Assembly: GCA_003519445.1 (NCBI GenBank)
Contig: DOWS01000001.1
Location: 1-14,658, forward strand
Reading direction: 5' to 3'
DNA length: 14,658 bases
Origin: Candidatus Daviesbacteria bacterium
GTDB lineage: Bacteria > Patescibacteriota > Microgenomatia > Daviesbacterales > UBA10151
Program-made: the position numbers and the translations under genes
The notes under the pieces: model-generated
The model's database searches: none
What the model was told of the DNA's origin: nothing
What the model saw: only the letters and a program-made list of their open reading frames with translations
Shown here: positions 5,684 to 12,918 of the stretch, in pieces
How the letters are laid out: every line of letters starts with the position of its first letter
Position numbering within the stretch: position 1 is the first letter of the stretch

Positions 5684-5834
5684 TCTAATAAATTTTTACC
5701 AGATGTTTTCATCTAATTTTGTTTTTTGCAAATATGAAGTGAGTTGTTCCCAATATACCAAAAAGATGATTGAATGCGAGGGCGCAATCAAAGGATTAAC
5801 CTTGGGCCTTAAAAGAATTTGGAGCTGCAGATGA
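5664..5834 (+). CDS. yidD: Membrane protein insertion efficiency factor YidD (short form)
   Basis: 56 residues. It begins MRRLLISLINFYQMFSS, as YidD proteins do (a basic amphipathic start, then a Tyr in the first helix), and carries CKYEVSCSQYTKKMIECEG-like spacing, matching the C-R-x-x-P-(T/S)-C-S-x-Y-x-x-x-A-I motif of the family, then GAIKGLTLGLKRIWSCR. It stops right after the final Cys-Arg, where most YidD proteins continue with a conserved HPGGxDPVP tail; I do not see that tail in any frame nearby. It overlaps rnpA by 20 bases and yidC by four (ATGA), so translation is probably coupled to YidC, its functional partner at the inner membrane. Confidence 0.85.
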   Translation: MRRLLISLINFYQMFSSNFVFCKYEVSCSQYTKKMIECEGAIKGLTLGLKRIWSCR

Positions 5835-6664
5835 ATATAGGGGATATTTTTATTGCCGCGTTTATACAGCCAATTATTAATCTTCTAATAATCACATTCC
5901 AGTTTTTGCAATCTTTGCATATTCCCGGAGCTTTGGGATTTGCCTTGGTTATTTTAACCGTGGTAATAAGACTTTTGGTTTGGCCGCTGATGGCGTCGCA
6001 AATTAAAATGACTAAAAAAATGGCTGATTTAAAGCCCCATCTTGATGAGCTTAAGAAAAAACACAAAGATGACAAAAAAGCTATGGCCGGCGCCCAAATG
6101 GCTCTTTATAAAGAGCATGGAGTAAATCCTGCTGGAGGCTGTTTGCCGGCGCTTCTGCAGATCCCGGTATTCATCGGGCTGTATCAGGCTATTATTAACA
6201 TTTTGCCCGGAATGGGTGGGGCTAATTTAAATTGGATTAATTCGCTTTTATATTTCCCGTCAATGCATCTGAAAGCCTTACCTGACCCGAATTTTTTCGG
6301 ATTGGATTTAGGGGTTAAACCTTCCCAGTTCGGGGTTAGCCTTTTTCTTTTAATACCTGTTATGACAGCTCTTTTAACTTTTGTCCAATCAAAAATGACA
6401 GTACCTTCTCCTATTAAGCATCACAAAGATGAGCCACGCAGCGAAACAAAAGAAAAAGAAGGTATGGAAGAAAGCATGAGCCAAGTGCAATCCCAAATGG
6501 TTTATTTGATGCCGGTGATGATTGGATATTTTGCCTTTTCCTTCCCAATAGGGCTTGCAATTTATTGGAATGTATATACAATACTGGGGATTATCCAGCA
6601 ATATAAAATTGCCGGCTGGGGAGGATTGTCCGGCTTTGCCGGAAGTTTAAAGTTAAAAGTGTAA
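5831..6664 (+). CDS. yidC: Membrane protein insertase YidC/Oxa1
   Basis: 277 residues from ATG 5831, preceded by GGAG with a six-base gap, one of the few clear ribosome sites here; it overlaps the yidD stop. Membrane segments lie at about 7-28, 33-55, 103-126, 168-186 and 224-255. Arg47 in TVVIRLLVWPL is the conserved hydrophilic-groove arginine of the family, followed by a charged cytoplasmic hairpin (60-95) and GCLPALLQIPVFIGLYQAI. The length and the lack of a large periplasmic domain match the Gram-positive/CPR type. A charged loop at 194-220 is rich in K and E. It inserts membrane proteins with or without SecYEG. The last residues (GSLKLKV) and stop codon are encoded by a heptamer array just before jag. 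Confidence 0.95.
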   Translation: MNIGDIFIAAFIQPIINLLIITFQFLQSLHIPGALGFALVILTVVIRLLVWPLMASQIKMTKKMADLKPHLDELKKKHKDDKKAMAGAQMALYKEHGVNPAGGCLPALLQIPVFIGLYQAIINILPGMGGANLNWINSLLYFPSMHLKALPDPNFFGLDLGVKPSQFGVSLFLLIPVMTALLTFVQSKMTVPSPIKHHKDEPRSETKEKEGMEESMSQVQSQMVYLMPVMIGYFAFSFPIGLAIYWNVYTILGIIQQYKIAGWGGLSGFAGSLKLKV

Positions 6665-6673
6665 AGTGAAAAT
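6646..6673. repeat. Heptamer array at the yidC/jag junction (NNNAAAG x4)
   Basis: TTTAAAG, TTAAAAG, TGTAAAG, TGAAAAT in a row: a conserved AAAG with three variable bases, period 7. It holds the yidC stop codon and ends two bases before the jag ATG, where a ribosome site would be expected; no Shine-Dalgarno is seen. Confidence 0.75.
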
Positions 6674-6675
6674 TT

Positions 6676-7203
6676 ATGGAACAGCAATTATCAGACATCT
6701 TAGACAATTTATTGGGCCTTTTGCTTTTAGAGGGCAGTTACGAGATTGAAGAGGATGAAAATGGGATCAATGTATTAATTGAAACCAAAGATGCAGGTCG
6801 TTTAATTGGTTCAGGAGGGCAATCTCTGGATGGGTTGCAATTAATTGTTAACCAAATAATGTCTAGAAAAACAAATTTGCCGGATGGCCTGCCTCGCGAA
6901 GCGGGAGAATATAAAAGAGTAATTTTGGATGTGGGAGGATGGAGAAAACAAAAAGAAGAAGAGTTAACTGCCAGCGCCAAAAGTTGGGCAAAACAGGTTT
7001 TGGAAACTGGAAAAGATGTTGAACTTGAACCAATGAGTCCCTGGCAGCGGAGAATAGTACATATGGTTGTATCTGAAACAGAAGGAGTGGAATCGGAAAG
7101 CGCTGGAGAAGGTAGAGATAGGCATGTGACAATAAAAGTAAAAAGTAAAAAATCAAAAGCAAAAAGCCTGTCCCGAGCAAAGCCGAGGGATGAAGAAAAT
7201 TGA
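6676..7203 (+). CDS. jag: RNA-binding protein Jag/KhpB (KH-R3H)
   Basis: 175 residues. A KH domain occupies ~1-85 with the GxxG loop in GRLIGSGGQSLDGLQ (41-55). An R3H domain spans ~95-155 with MSPWQRRIVHMVVSE and EGRDRHVTI (family pattern ERRxxH ... GxxRxxxI). The N-terminal Jag_N domain present in Firmicutes KhpB is absent. The family binds RNA and influences cell-wall growth and division; its place after yidC is conserved across bacteria. The tail KVKSKKSKAK is encoded by a five-unit heptamer array and the last residues by a palindrome-like repeat (7168-7190). The final 14 bases overlap the next gene. Confidence 0.92.
   Translation: MEQQLSDILDNLLGLLLLEGSYEIEEDENGINVLIETKDAGRLIGSGGQSLDGLQLIVNQIMSRKTNLPDGLPREAGEYKRVILDVGGWRKQKEEELTASAKSWAKQVLETGKDVELEPMSPWQRRIVHMVVSETEGVESESAGEGRDRHVTIKVKSKKSKAKSLSRAKPRDEEN
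7132..7166. repeat. Heptamer array at the 3' end of jag (NNNAAAG x5)
   Basis: ATAAAAG, TAAAAAG, TAAAAAA, TCAAAAG, CAAAAAG: five contiguous heptads with the same NNNAAAG plan as the array at 6646-6673. They encode the non-conserved basic tail of Jag. Confidence 0.75.
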
Positions 7204-8317
7204 AAATGTTCTTCTTTTTCTGACACTGCTTTTTTTGCCCACCCAACTTGGCCGTCATTTTTGGCCTGATTTTTCCTATATTTATTCTTTAAAAATAGAT
7301 TATTTATCCCCCACTCTATATTTCTGGGATATTTTAGTAATCGGGTTATTAATTTTATTTTTTTTACAAAAGCCCAAAATTAATAAATTAGCCTTAAATA
7401 TATTATTATTTTTTTTATTATCACAAGCATTATCTTTATTTGGGGCAAAAAATACTGGTGCAGGGCTTGTAAGACTGGAACAATATGCCATAGCCGGTTT
7501 ATTTGGGGTGTATTTGGCAAGCAATAAGATACAAGATACAAGATACAAATTATTCGTGCCGCTAACTTTGGGAGTTTTATTTGAATCCTGGTTAGCTATT
7601 TTGCAATTTCTAAAAGGAGGGACTTTGGGATTTTGGATATTGGGAGAAAGAACTTTTTCCATCTCTACACCGGGTATTGCCAAATTTAATTTTCAAGGTC
7701 TTGAATTTTTGCGGCCATATGGGACATTTCCACATCCTAATGTTTTGGCAGGATATATGTTAATTATAATGTTACTTATTCGTTCAAAAAAAACTTTTAT
7801 TGGACTGGTAACTATTATTCTTACTATGTCTAGGGTTGTAATTTTGGTAGGACTGGCTGGTTTATTTATTCTTCAAAAAAAGAATATAAAAATTATAATG
7901 ATTATAATGATTATATTGTCCCCCATTTTATTTACCAGATTTTCCTCTCTTTTTAGTTATGATAACCTGACAATATTGCGGAGGGAAGAACTATTTATAA
8001 GTTCCTGGAATTTATTTTTGAAAAATCCTATTTTTGGAGTGGGCCTGAATAATTTTATTTCAGACCAACAGGATTTGGTGACCGGCCCCAGCAGGTTTTT
8101 GCAGCCTGTGCATAACATTTTTCTTTTGGCGCTTTCTGAAACAGGAATAATTGGTTTAATAGGTTTAATTAGTCTATTTAGTTTTACTAGGCACTATATC
8201 CTATACCCTATCCTCTTCCTGGGCTTATTTGACCATTACTTTTTAACTTTGCCCCAAGGTTACAGGTTGCTCTTTTTAGTTTGGGGTTTAAGTTTTTTGA
8301 ACCTTAAGCTAAAATAA
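7190..8317 (+). CDS. O-antigen ligase / Wzy-like polysaccharide polymerase
   Basis: 375 residues, largely hydrophobic with about 10 membrane segments. Typical Wzy_C family marks are visible: RPYGTFPHPNVLAGYM (175-190, with R175 and H182), LTMSR (211-215), WNLFLKNPIFGVGLNNF (273-289) and PVHNIFLLALSETGIIGLIG (306-325). Such proteins polymerise or ligate lipid-linked glycans on the outer face of the membrane; ligase and polymerase cannot be told apart by sequence alone. ATG 7190 overlaps jag by 14 bases and has GAGG just before it. It continues the jag operon and is followed by a flippase. Three copies of AAGATAC (7526-7546) encode a hydrophilic loop, and three imperfect CTATNNC heptads (8194-8214) lie near the end. 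Confidence 0.85.
   Translation: MKKIENVLLFLTLLFLPTQLGRHFWPDFSYIYSLKIDYLSPTLYFWDILVIGLLILFFLQKPKINKLALNILLFFLLSQALSLFGAKNTGAGLVRLEQYAIAGLFGVYLASNKIQDTRYKLFVPLTLGVLFESWLAILQFLKGGTLGFWILGERTFSISTPGIAKFNFQGLEFLRPYGTFPHPNVLAGYMLIIMLLIRSKKTFIGLVTIILTMSRVVILVGLAGLFILQKKNIKIIMIIMIILSPILFTRFSSLFSYDNLTILRREELFISSWNLFLKNPIFGVGLNNFISDQQDLVTGPSRFLQPVHNIFLLALSETGIIGLIGLISLFSFTRHYILYPILFLGLFDHYFLTLPQGYRLLFLVWGLSFLNLKLK
7526..7546. repeat. Heptamer array inside the ligase/polymerase gene (AAGATAC x3)
   Basis: Three exact contiguous copies of AAGATAC, encoding the loop NKIQDTRYK between two membrane segments. Twenty-one bases is a multiple of three, so the frame is kept. Confidence 0.8.
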
Positions 8318-8321
8318 CTTA

Positions 8322-9566
8322 GTGCAAAAGTTAATAAAAATTATTCATCAGACTGTTTGGCAGACGGTTTTTAAGGTTATTACAACACTAGGCGGGTTTA
8401 TTATTTTAGGGATAGTTTCCAGAAATTACGGTGAAGCAGGTTTAGGGAATTTTACCTTAGCATTAACCTATTTAGCCTTCTTTTATGTTTTAGCAGACTT
8501 TGGTTTTAACGGATATATTTTAAGAAGGTTACAGGGTACAGGCTACAGGGTGCAGAATGAATGGAGAAAACTATTGGGGGTGAGGATTTTATGGGGAGGA
8601 TTTTTGACAATTTTGGCAGCTACTTTGCCGCTAATTTTTACGCCCGGTCTTTCGGATTTTAAACTGGCTGTTTTAGTTGGCGCGTTAACAATTTTTCTAA
8701 ACAGCATTTTTTTCTGCGTTCAAGCGTTAATTCAGGTCAATCTAAAATATGAATACTCTAGCTGGCCTGTTTTTCTGTCTGCCCCGGCCGGGGTTTTATT
8801 GATTTTTTATTTGTCAAGCGTCCGCGCGCCTGTTTATTTATTGACTGCTGGTTATGTTTTGTCATGGCTTGTTTATACCTGCCTTTTGCTACTGCTGGTC
8901 AGAAGAATTATTAAGCAACTCTTCCCCATTTTTAGCAAAAAATATCTGGTGGCTTTATTTCAAGGCAGCTTTCCTTTGGCAGCAACACTATTTTTAAATG
9001 TCATCTACTTTAGGGCCGATGCTTTTATTCTCTCTTTTTTCAAAGGTTCGGCTGAAGTTGGTGTTTATAATTTGGCTTATCAGGTTTTTCAGGCTATTTT
9101 AGTACTGCCCGCTTTTATGATGAACTCTTATTACCCGATGATGCTTAAAGCGCGAAAGACTTCCAAATTGGCTTCTCTTGGCCTTTTAATTTTGTCTCTT
9201 GCCATACTACTAACTACTTACTACTTATCCCCTGTGATTATTAAATTAATCACCGGATCGGGTTTTGCCGGATCTGTGGAGTCGCTTAAGATTTTATCCT
9301 TTGGTTTCCCCGCCTACTTTTTATCCGCTTTGCTTATGTGGGTGATGGTGGCCAAGAAAAAATACAAGAGTTTGTTAGTAGTCTATGGTTTAGGGTTAAT
9401 AGTTAATATAGCTGCTAATTTATATTCTATTCCCCAGTATGGATTTGTAGCTGCCAGTTGGATTACGGGAATTTCCGAATACTTGATTTTAGCAATGCAA
9501 ATTGTTAGTCTTCAGTCATCAGTCTTCAGCTTTCAGAAAAATAAAAATCTGACGACTGATAGCTGA
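8322..9566 (+). CDS. Polysaccharide flippase (MOP superfamily, RfbX/Wzx-like)
   Basis: 414 residues starting at GTG 8322, four bases after the previous stop; no better start is seen. Twelve to fourteen membrane segments cover nearly the whole length. The N-terminus GGFIILGIVSRNYGEAGLGNFT and the later LADFGFNGYILRRL match the polysaccharide export family pattern (xxRxxGxxxxGxx ... DxGxxxxxxR). It would flip a lipid-linked glycan to the outer face, working with the neighbouring ligase/polymerase. The first cytoplasmic loop (RRLQGTGYRVQNEWRK) is encoded by a TACAGGG-type heptamer array, and a CTACTTA array lies at 9207-9227. The last ~17 residues (from SLQSSVFSFQ) are encoded by the heptamer hairpin element before RNase HI, so the original C-terminus was probably shorter. 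Confidence 0.88.
   Translation: MQKLIKIIHQTVWQTVFKVITTLGGFIILGIVSRNYGEAGLGNFTLALTYLAFFYVLADFGFNGYILRRLQGTGYRVQNEWRKLLGVRILWGGFLTILAATLPLIFTPGLSDFKLAVLVGALTIFLNSIFFCVQALIQVNLKYEYSSWPVFLSAPAGVLLIFYLSSVRAPVYLLTAGYVLSWLVYTCLLLLLVRRIIKQLFPIFSKKYLVALFQGSFPLAATLFLNVIYFRADAFILSFFKGSAEVGVYNLAYQVFQAILVLPAFMMNSYYPMMLKARKTSKLASLGLLILSLAILLTTYYLSPVIIKLITGSGFAGSVESLKILSFGFPAYFLSALLMWVMVAKKKYKSLLVVYGLGLIVNIAANLYSIPQYGFVAASWITGISEYLILAMQIVSLQSSVFSFQKNKNLTTDS
8530..8557. repeat. Heptamer array inside the flippase gene (TACAGGG x4, imperfect)
   Basis: TACAGGG, TACAGGC, TACAGGG, TGCAGAA in a row, period 7, in a predicted cytoplasmic loop of the flippase. Confidence 0.75.
9207..9227. repeat. Heptamer array inside the flippase gene (CTACTTA x3)
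   Basis: CTACTAA, CTACTTA, CTACTTA in a row, encoding LLTTYYL at the end of a membrane segment of the flippase. Confidence 0.6.
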
Positions 9567-9578
9567 TTGCTGACGACT
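9507..9578. repeat. Heptamer inverted-repeat element, copy 2 (upstream of RNase HI)
   Basis: Left arm 9507-9536 (TCAGNNN heptads), A-rich loop AAAAATAAAAAT (9537-9548), right arm 9549-9578 (CTGA-type heptads). The arms match at 21 of 30 positions with TCAG conserved in each heptad. The right arm ends at base 9578 and the RNase HI ATG starts at 9579. The flippase stop codon (9564-9566) is in the right arm. Homologous to 2636-2709 and in the same orientation relative to the following start codon. Confidence 0.85.
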
Positions 9579-9986
9579 ATGAAATTAATTATTTACACAG
9601 ACGGGGCCTCCCGCGGTAATCCCGGAAGAGCCAGCTACGGTTTTACTATTTCCGATGGAGAAAATAATTTAATTTACAAGGAAGGTAAAAGTATTGGGAT
9701 AACCACCAATAATGTTGCAGAATACACAGGAGTTTTGGAGGCGTTAAAAAAAGCCAAAAAATTCTCAAAAAGCCAAAGTGAAATAGAACTTTTTGCTGAT
9801 TCAAGGTTGGTAGTAGAGCAGCTTTCGGGGAATTTTAAAGTTAAAGCTCCACATTTAAAACCTATTTTTGATCAAATCAAGATATTGGAAATGGAAATAG
9901 GCAGAGTATTTTATACACATATCCCCCGAGAAAAAAATTCTAAAGCAGATGCCCTGGCCAATGAGGTCCTGGATAGTATCCAGTAA
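9579..9986 (+). CDS. rnhA: Ribonuclease HI
   Basis: 135 residues. I start at ATG 9579 because the protein then opens MKLIIYTDGASRGNPG as the family does; a TTG 12 bases upstream would add four residues encoded by the repeat element. The catalytic carboxylates are all present: D8 (YTDGASRGNPG), E48 (TNNVAEYTG), D74 (ELFADSRLVVEQL) and D124 (KADALAN), with H114 in the HIPREKNSKAD segment. It degrades the RNA strand of RNA-DNA hybrids, including Okazaki primers and R-loops. No hybrid-binding extension. It follows the flippase by 12 bases, with the hairpin element in between. Its last codons contain a perfect 15-base palindrome (9969-9983). Confidence 0.93.
   Translation: MKLIIYTDGASRGNPGRASYGFTISDGENNLIYKEGKSIGITTNNVAEYTGVLEALKKAKKFSKSQSEIELFADSRLVVEQLSGNFKVKAPHLKPIFDQIKILEMEIGRVFYTHIPREKNSKADALANEVLDSIQ
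9969..9983. repeat. Perfect 7-1-7 palindrome at the end of RNase HI
   Basis: CTGGATA-G-TATCCAG overlaps the last codons of RNase HI, about 20 bases before the -35 of the DUF4012 gene. Operator-like in shape, but it may be chance. Confidence 0.4.
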
Positions 9987-10003
9987 GATATGCTTCCTCT
10001 CTC

Positions 10004-10031
10004 TTGCAAATTCATAATCTAGTGCTACGAT
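10004..10031 (+). promoter_or_regulatory. Promoter of the DUF4012 gene (leaderless)
   Basis: TTGCAA (10004-10009), a 16-base spacer and TACGAT (10026-10031), with an extended -10 TG (TGCTACGAT). The expected start point is about base 10038, the first base of the GTG start codon. Very similar to the promoter before bL25. Confidence 0.65.
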
Positions 10032-10037
10032 TTACGC

Positions 10038-12917
10038 GTGGACGAAAACACTAATTCTATCAACCAAAAAACAGGTATTTTACTTTCGCGAAATACCCCT
10101 TTAGCTTTAGTTGTGGGAGCTGCGGGGTTTTTGGGATCTCATTTGGTTGATGTCTTGCTGAACAAGGGTTTACAGGTAGTGGGGCTTGATGATTTAATTA
10201 AAAATAAAAAAGCGAATTTGGAGCAGGCTTCAAAAAATAAAAACTTCCATTTGTTAATATCTTCTCCGGCAGAGCTGGATTTGGATCTTACAAGACTTGA
10301 TTACATATATGTTATTCCACAGGAGAATTGGAATTTAAAAGAAATTTTTAAGTATTTTAAAAAGCACTCCAGCCGCTTTTTGTTGGTTTCTTCTGTGAAA
10401 TTATATGATGCTAAAACATCAGAAAGTTTGCTGTGGCTTAAAAAAATGGAAGGAGGTTTAGCTGGATTTGCCGCAGATAATAGTTTAAACGCCAGAATTT
10501 TGCGGCTAGGACCGGTTTTCGGTCCCAGAATGGATTTTACGGAAAGCGACCCAATTGCCCGGTTAATATATGCCTCGTTAAAAGGAGAGTTGCAAAATGA
10601 AACTTTGGTGGCGGATTTTTCTGCCAGAAGTTTATATGTTGAGGATGCAATTGATTTAACAGTAAAAAGCATGTTATCCGGCGCTACTGCTTTGAGAATT
10701 TTTGATGGAGTATTGCCTGTCCCGATTAAAGTAGCGGAGATAAAACAAGTACTTTTAGATCCTGTTTGGTATGATCAAAAGGGTTTTACTCCCCAGGAAT
10801 TACCGCCCTGGCCCACTCCCAATTTACAAAAAACCATCCAATTTTTAAATTGGCAGCCTAAAACAGGCCTAGTAGCAGCCTTAAGAGAAACTTTGAGTTT
10901 TTTTAAGGATAAAGAAATAGATGAGCCGGCGCAATTGGAGCAGGCAAAGGAAGATAAAAAAGATGTTGAGTGGGGGAGTGATAAAAAAGAGGAGTTAGAG
11001 GCTTTTAAGCAAATTGAGCAACTTTCAGAGAAAAAAGTTCCTGCCAAAAAACCTTTAAAGCTGCCAAAGATCAACTTACCCAAAAACAAGATATTTTTAT
11101 GTCTTTGCCTAGTTTTAGTTTTTTATGCTCTGGTGTGGCCTGCCATCCGGGCGGGAGTGGGGGTGCTGACTTTTAGGATAGAGCTTTCAAAAGCTTCAGA
11201 AAATTTGTCTAAAGGGGATTTTGAGGCTGGTCTGAAAAATGTAAGCCAAGCAAAACAAGCTGTTTTGGAGACAAAAGCTATTTTTAGCTCTCTTGAGCCT
11301 TTGAAAGAAGTAGGCTTTTTAAAAGATCAATTTAAGACAGGAGAAGAATTATCTAATCTAGGACAGGTTTCGGCTGATGCGGCAGGAGCAGCAGTTGAGG
11401 GAATAAAACTGCTTTATCAGGGTCTCCGGGCTGTTACAGGCGAAATAAATGACTCTCCCAAAGAATATTTTAATTCCTCCCGGGTGGAACTGGCAAAAGC
11501 ATATGAAGATTTAGCATATGCAGAGGCGCAGATAAATGATGAGGAATTTTTACAAAGAGTGCCTAGATTTCTTCTCCCGCGGATTAGTAGTTTAAAAGAG
11601 CGGCTTGGCCAGTATAGCGGCCTGGTTAAAAGAGCCAGGGCAGCAGCAGCCATTTTACCGGAAATTGTGGCTATGGAAGGAGAAAAAAACTATCTGATTT
11701 TACTCCAAAATAATATGGAGCTCCGTCCCACAGGGGGTTTTATCGGTTCTTTTGCAGTGGTTAATTTTCAGGGAGGTAAGTTGCGCACTCTTAAAGTTAA
11801 TGATGTTTATGTCATAGATGGGCAGCTGTCAATTCATGTTGAGCCGCCTAAGGAAATTAAAGAGGACTTGGGCCAAGTCAATTGGTATTTGCGGGATGCC
11901 AATTGGGAACCGGATTTTCCCACCAGCGCCAAACAAATAGAGTGGTTTTACACCAAAGAAACAGGGGATAAGGTTTGGGGGGTGATAACTTTGGATGTTT
12001 CAGGTATGGAAAATTTGCTTTCGGTTTTGGGCCCGCTGGATCTCCCTGATTATAACGAAACCATTACACAGGAGAATTTATTTGAAAGGGCAGTTACTCA
12101 TGCGGAAGCAGGTTTTTTCCCTGGCTCTCAAGCCAAGAAAAGTTTTTTAACAGCCTTGGTTAATCAGACTTTAAATAAAATCTTTTTTTCATCGGGTCAA
12201 AACTGGCCGGGGATTGTCTCAAGCATGGGCAAGTCTCTTGAAGAAAAACATATGCTAATTTATCTTGACGATCCCAAACTTTTTTCTTTCGTAGTATCGG
12301 AAAATTGGGCAGGAGCCATGCCGCGGCCCTCTAGCAAAAAAGAAGCTCTTTTCCAGGATTTTTTGAGTTTAAATGAAGCTAATCTGGGAGCAAATAAAGC
12401 TAATTATTATCTTTCACGGAATTATCATCTGGAAACAGTAATTGGGAAAGACGGGGAGATAAGACACAGGTTAAAGATAAATTATTTAAATGCAAGTCCC
12501 GGCGATGTCTGGCCGGCCGGCAAATATAAAAACAGGGTAAGGCTGTATCTGCCTTTTGGCAGTAAACTGATAAGAGCTTTGTGGGGAGAAACAGATATTA
12601 CGCATACTGTTTCTAACTTTGCGGATTTTGGCAGATCCGGATATTCTTTTCCCCTGACCCTTTTGCCTCAAGAGCAAAAAAGCTTAATTTTGGATTATGA
12701 AATTGCCGGGAAGCTGGAGTTTAAAGATAATAGGTCTTCATACAGAATAGATATTATTAAACAGCCGGGTACTTTAAAAGAGCCGCTGGAGTGGAAACTT
12801 GTCTATCCCATCAATTATCAACTGGAAGGGGAGCAGGGGGTGATCGGGCCGCAGGAACAGGTTATATCTTCGGATCTGTCCAAAGACCGCAGTTTTGAGG
12901 TACAATTTAGCAAATAA
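10038..12917 (+). CDS. SDR-like NAD-binding domain fused through a membrane helix to DUF4012
   Basis: 959 residues, GTG start at the predicted transcription start point. Residues ~21-290 form an extended SDR (NAD-dependent epimerase/dehydratase) fold: ALVVGAAGFLGSHLVDVLL with the GxxGxxG nucleotide loop, LLVSSVKLYD, and RILRLGPVFGPRMD. The usual catalytic YxxxK is not there; the matching place reads LLWLKKMEGG (131-140), so the Tyr is lost. A charged linker (291-350) leads to one membrane helix (~352-369), then a helical region rich in coiled-coil-like repeats (380-545), then DUF4012 from ~550: LILLQNNMELRPTGGFIGSF, VNWYLRDANWEPDFPTSAKQ, GVITLDVSGMENLLSVLGP. This puts the SDR domain in the cytoplasm and DUF4012 outside. 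DUF4012 proteins often lie near polysaccharide genes, as here. Their exact function is not known; an envelope-glycan role is inference. Confidence 0.85.
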   Translation: MDENTNSINQKTGILLSRNTPLALVVGAAGFLGSHLVDVLLNKGLQVVGLDDLIKNKKANLEQASKNKNFHLLISSPAELDLDLTRLDYIYVIPQENWNLKEIFKYFKKHSSRFLLVSSVKLYDAKTSESLLWLKKMEGGLAGFAADNSLNARILRLGPVFGPRMDFTESDPIARLIYASLKGELQNETLVADFSARSLYVEDAIDLTVKSMLSGATALRIFDGVLPVPIKVAEIKQVLLDPVWYDQKGFTPQELPPWPTPNLQKTIQFLNWQPKTGLVAALRETLSFFKDKEIDEPAQLEQAKEDKKDVEWGSDKKEELEAFKQIEQLSEKKVPAKKPLKLPKINLPKNKIFLCLCLVLVFYALVWPAIRAGVGVLTFRIELSKASENLSKGDFEAGLKNVSQAKQAVLETKAIFSSLEPLKEVGFLKDQFKTGEELSNLGQVSADAAGAAVEGIKLLYQGLRAVTGEINDSPKEYFNSSRVELAKAYEDLAYAEAQINDEEFLQRVPRFLLPRISSLKERLGQYSGLVKRARAAAAILPEIVAMEGEKNYLILLQNNMELRPTGGFIGSFAVVNFQGGKLRTLKVNDVYVIDGQLSIHVEPPKEIKEDLGQVNWYLRDANWEPDFPTSAKQIEWFYTKETGDKVWGVITLDVSGMENLLSVLGPLDLPDYNETITQENLFERAVTHAEAGFFPGSQAKKSFLTALVNQTLNKIFFSSGQNWPGIVSSMGKSLEEKHMLIYLDDPKLFSFVVSENWAGAMPRPSSKKEALFQDFLSLNEANLGANKANYYLSRNYHLETVIGKDGEIRHRLKINYLNASPGDVWPAGKYKNRVRLYLPFGSKLIRALWGETDITHTVSNFADFGRSGYSFPLTLLPQEQKSLILDYEIAGKLEFKDNRSSYRIDIIKQPGTLKEPLEWKLVYPINYQLEGEQGVIGPQEQVISSDLSKDRSFEVQFSK

Positions 12918-12918
12918 A

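Noticed and set aside
7168..7190. REP-like palindrome CCTGTCCC...GAGGGA at the end of jag
   Set aside because: The arms pair well only at TCCC/GGGA and there is just one copy in the window; it cannot be called a repeat family from this sequence.
6738..7226. Long minus-strand open frames opposite jag
   Set aside because: Jag has clear KH and R3H motifs in the plus frame; the antisense translations are Ser/Phe-rich low-information sequences.
8194..8214. Heptamer array CTATATC/CTATACC/CTATCCT as its own feature
   Set aside because: Only three imperfect units; periodicity is visible but could come from Ile/Tyr/Leu codons, so it is only mentioned as weak support.
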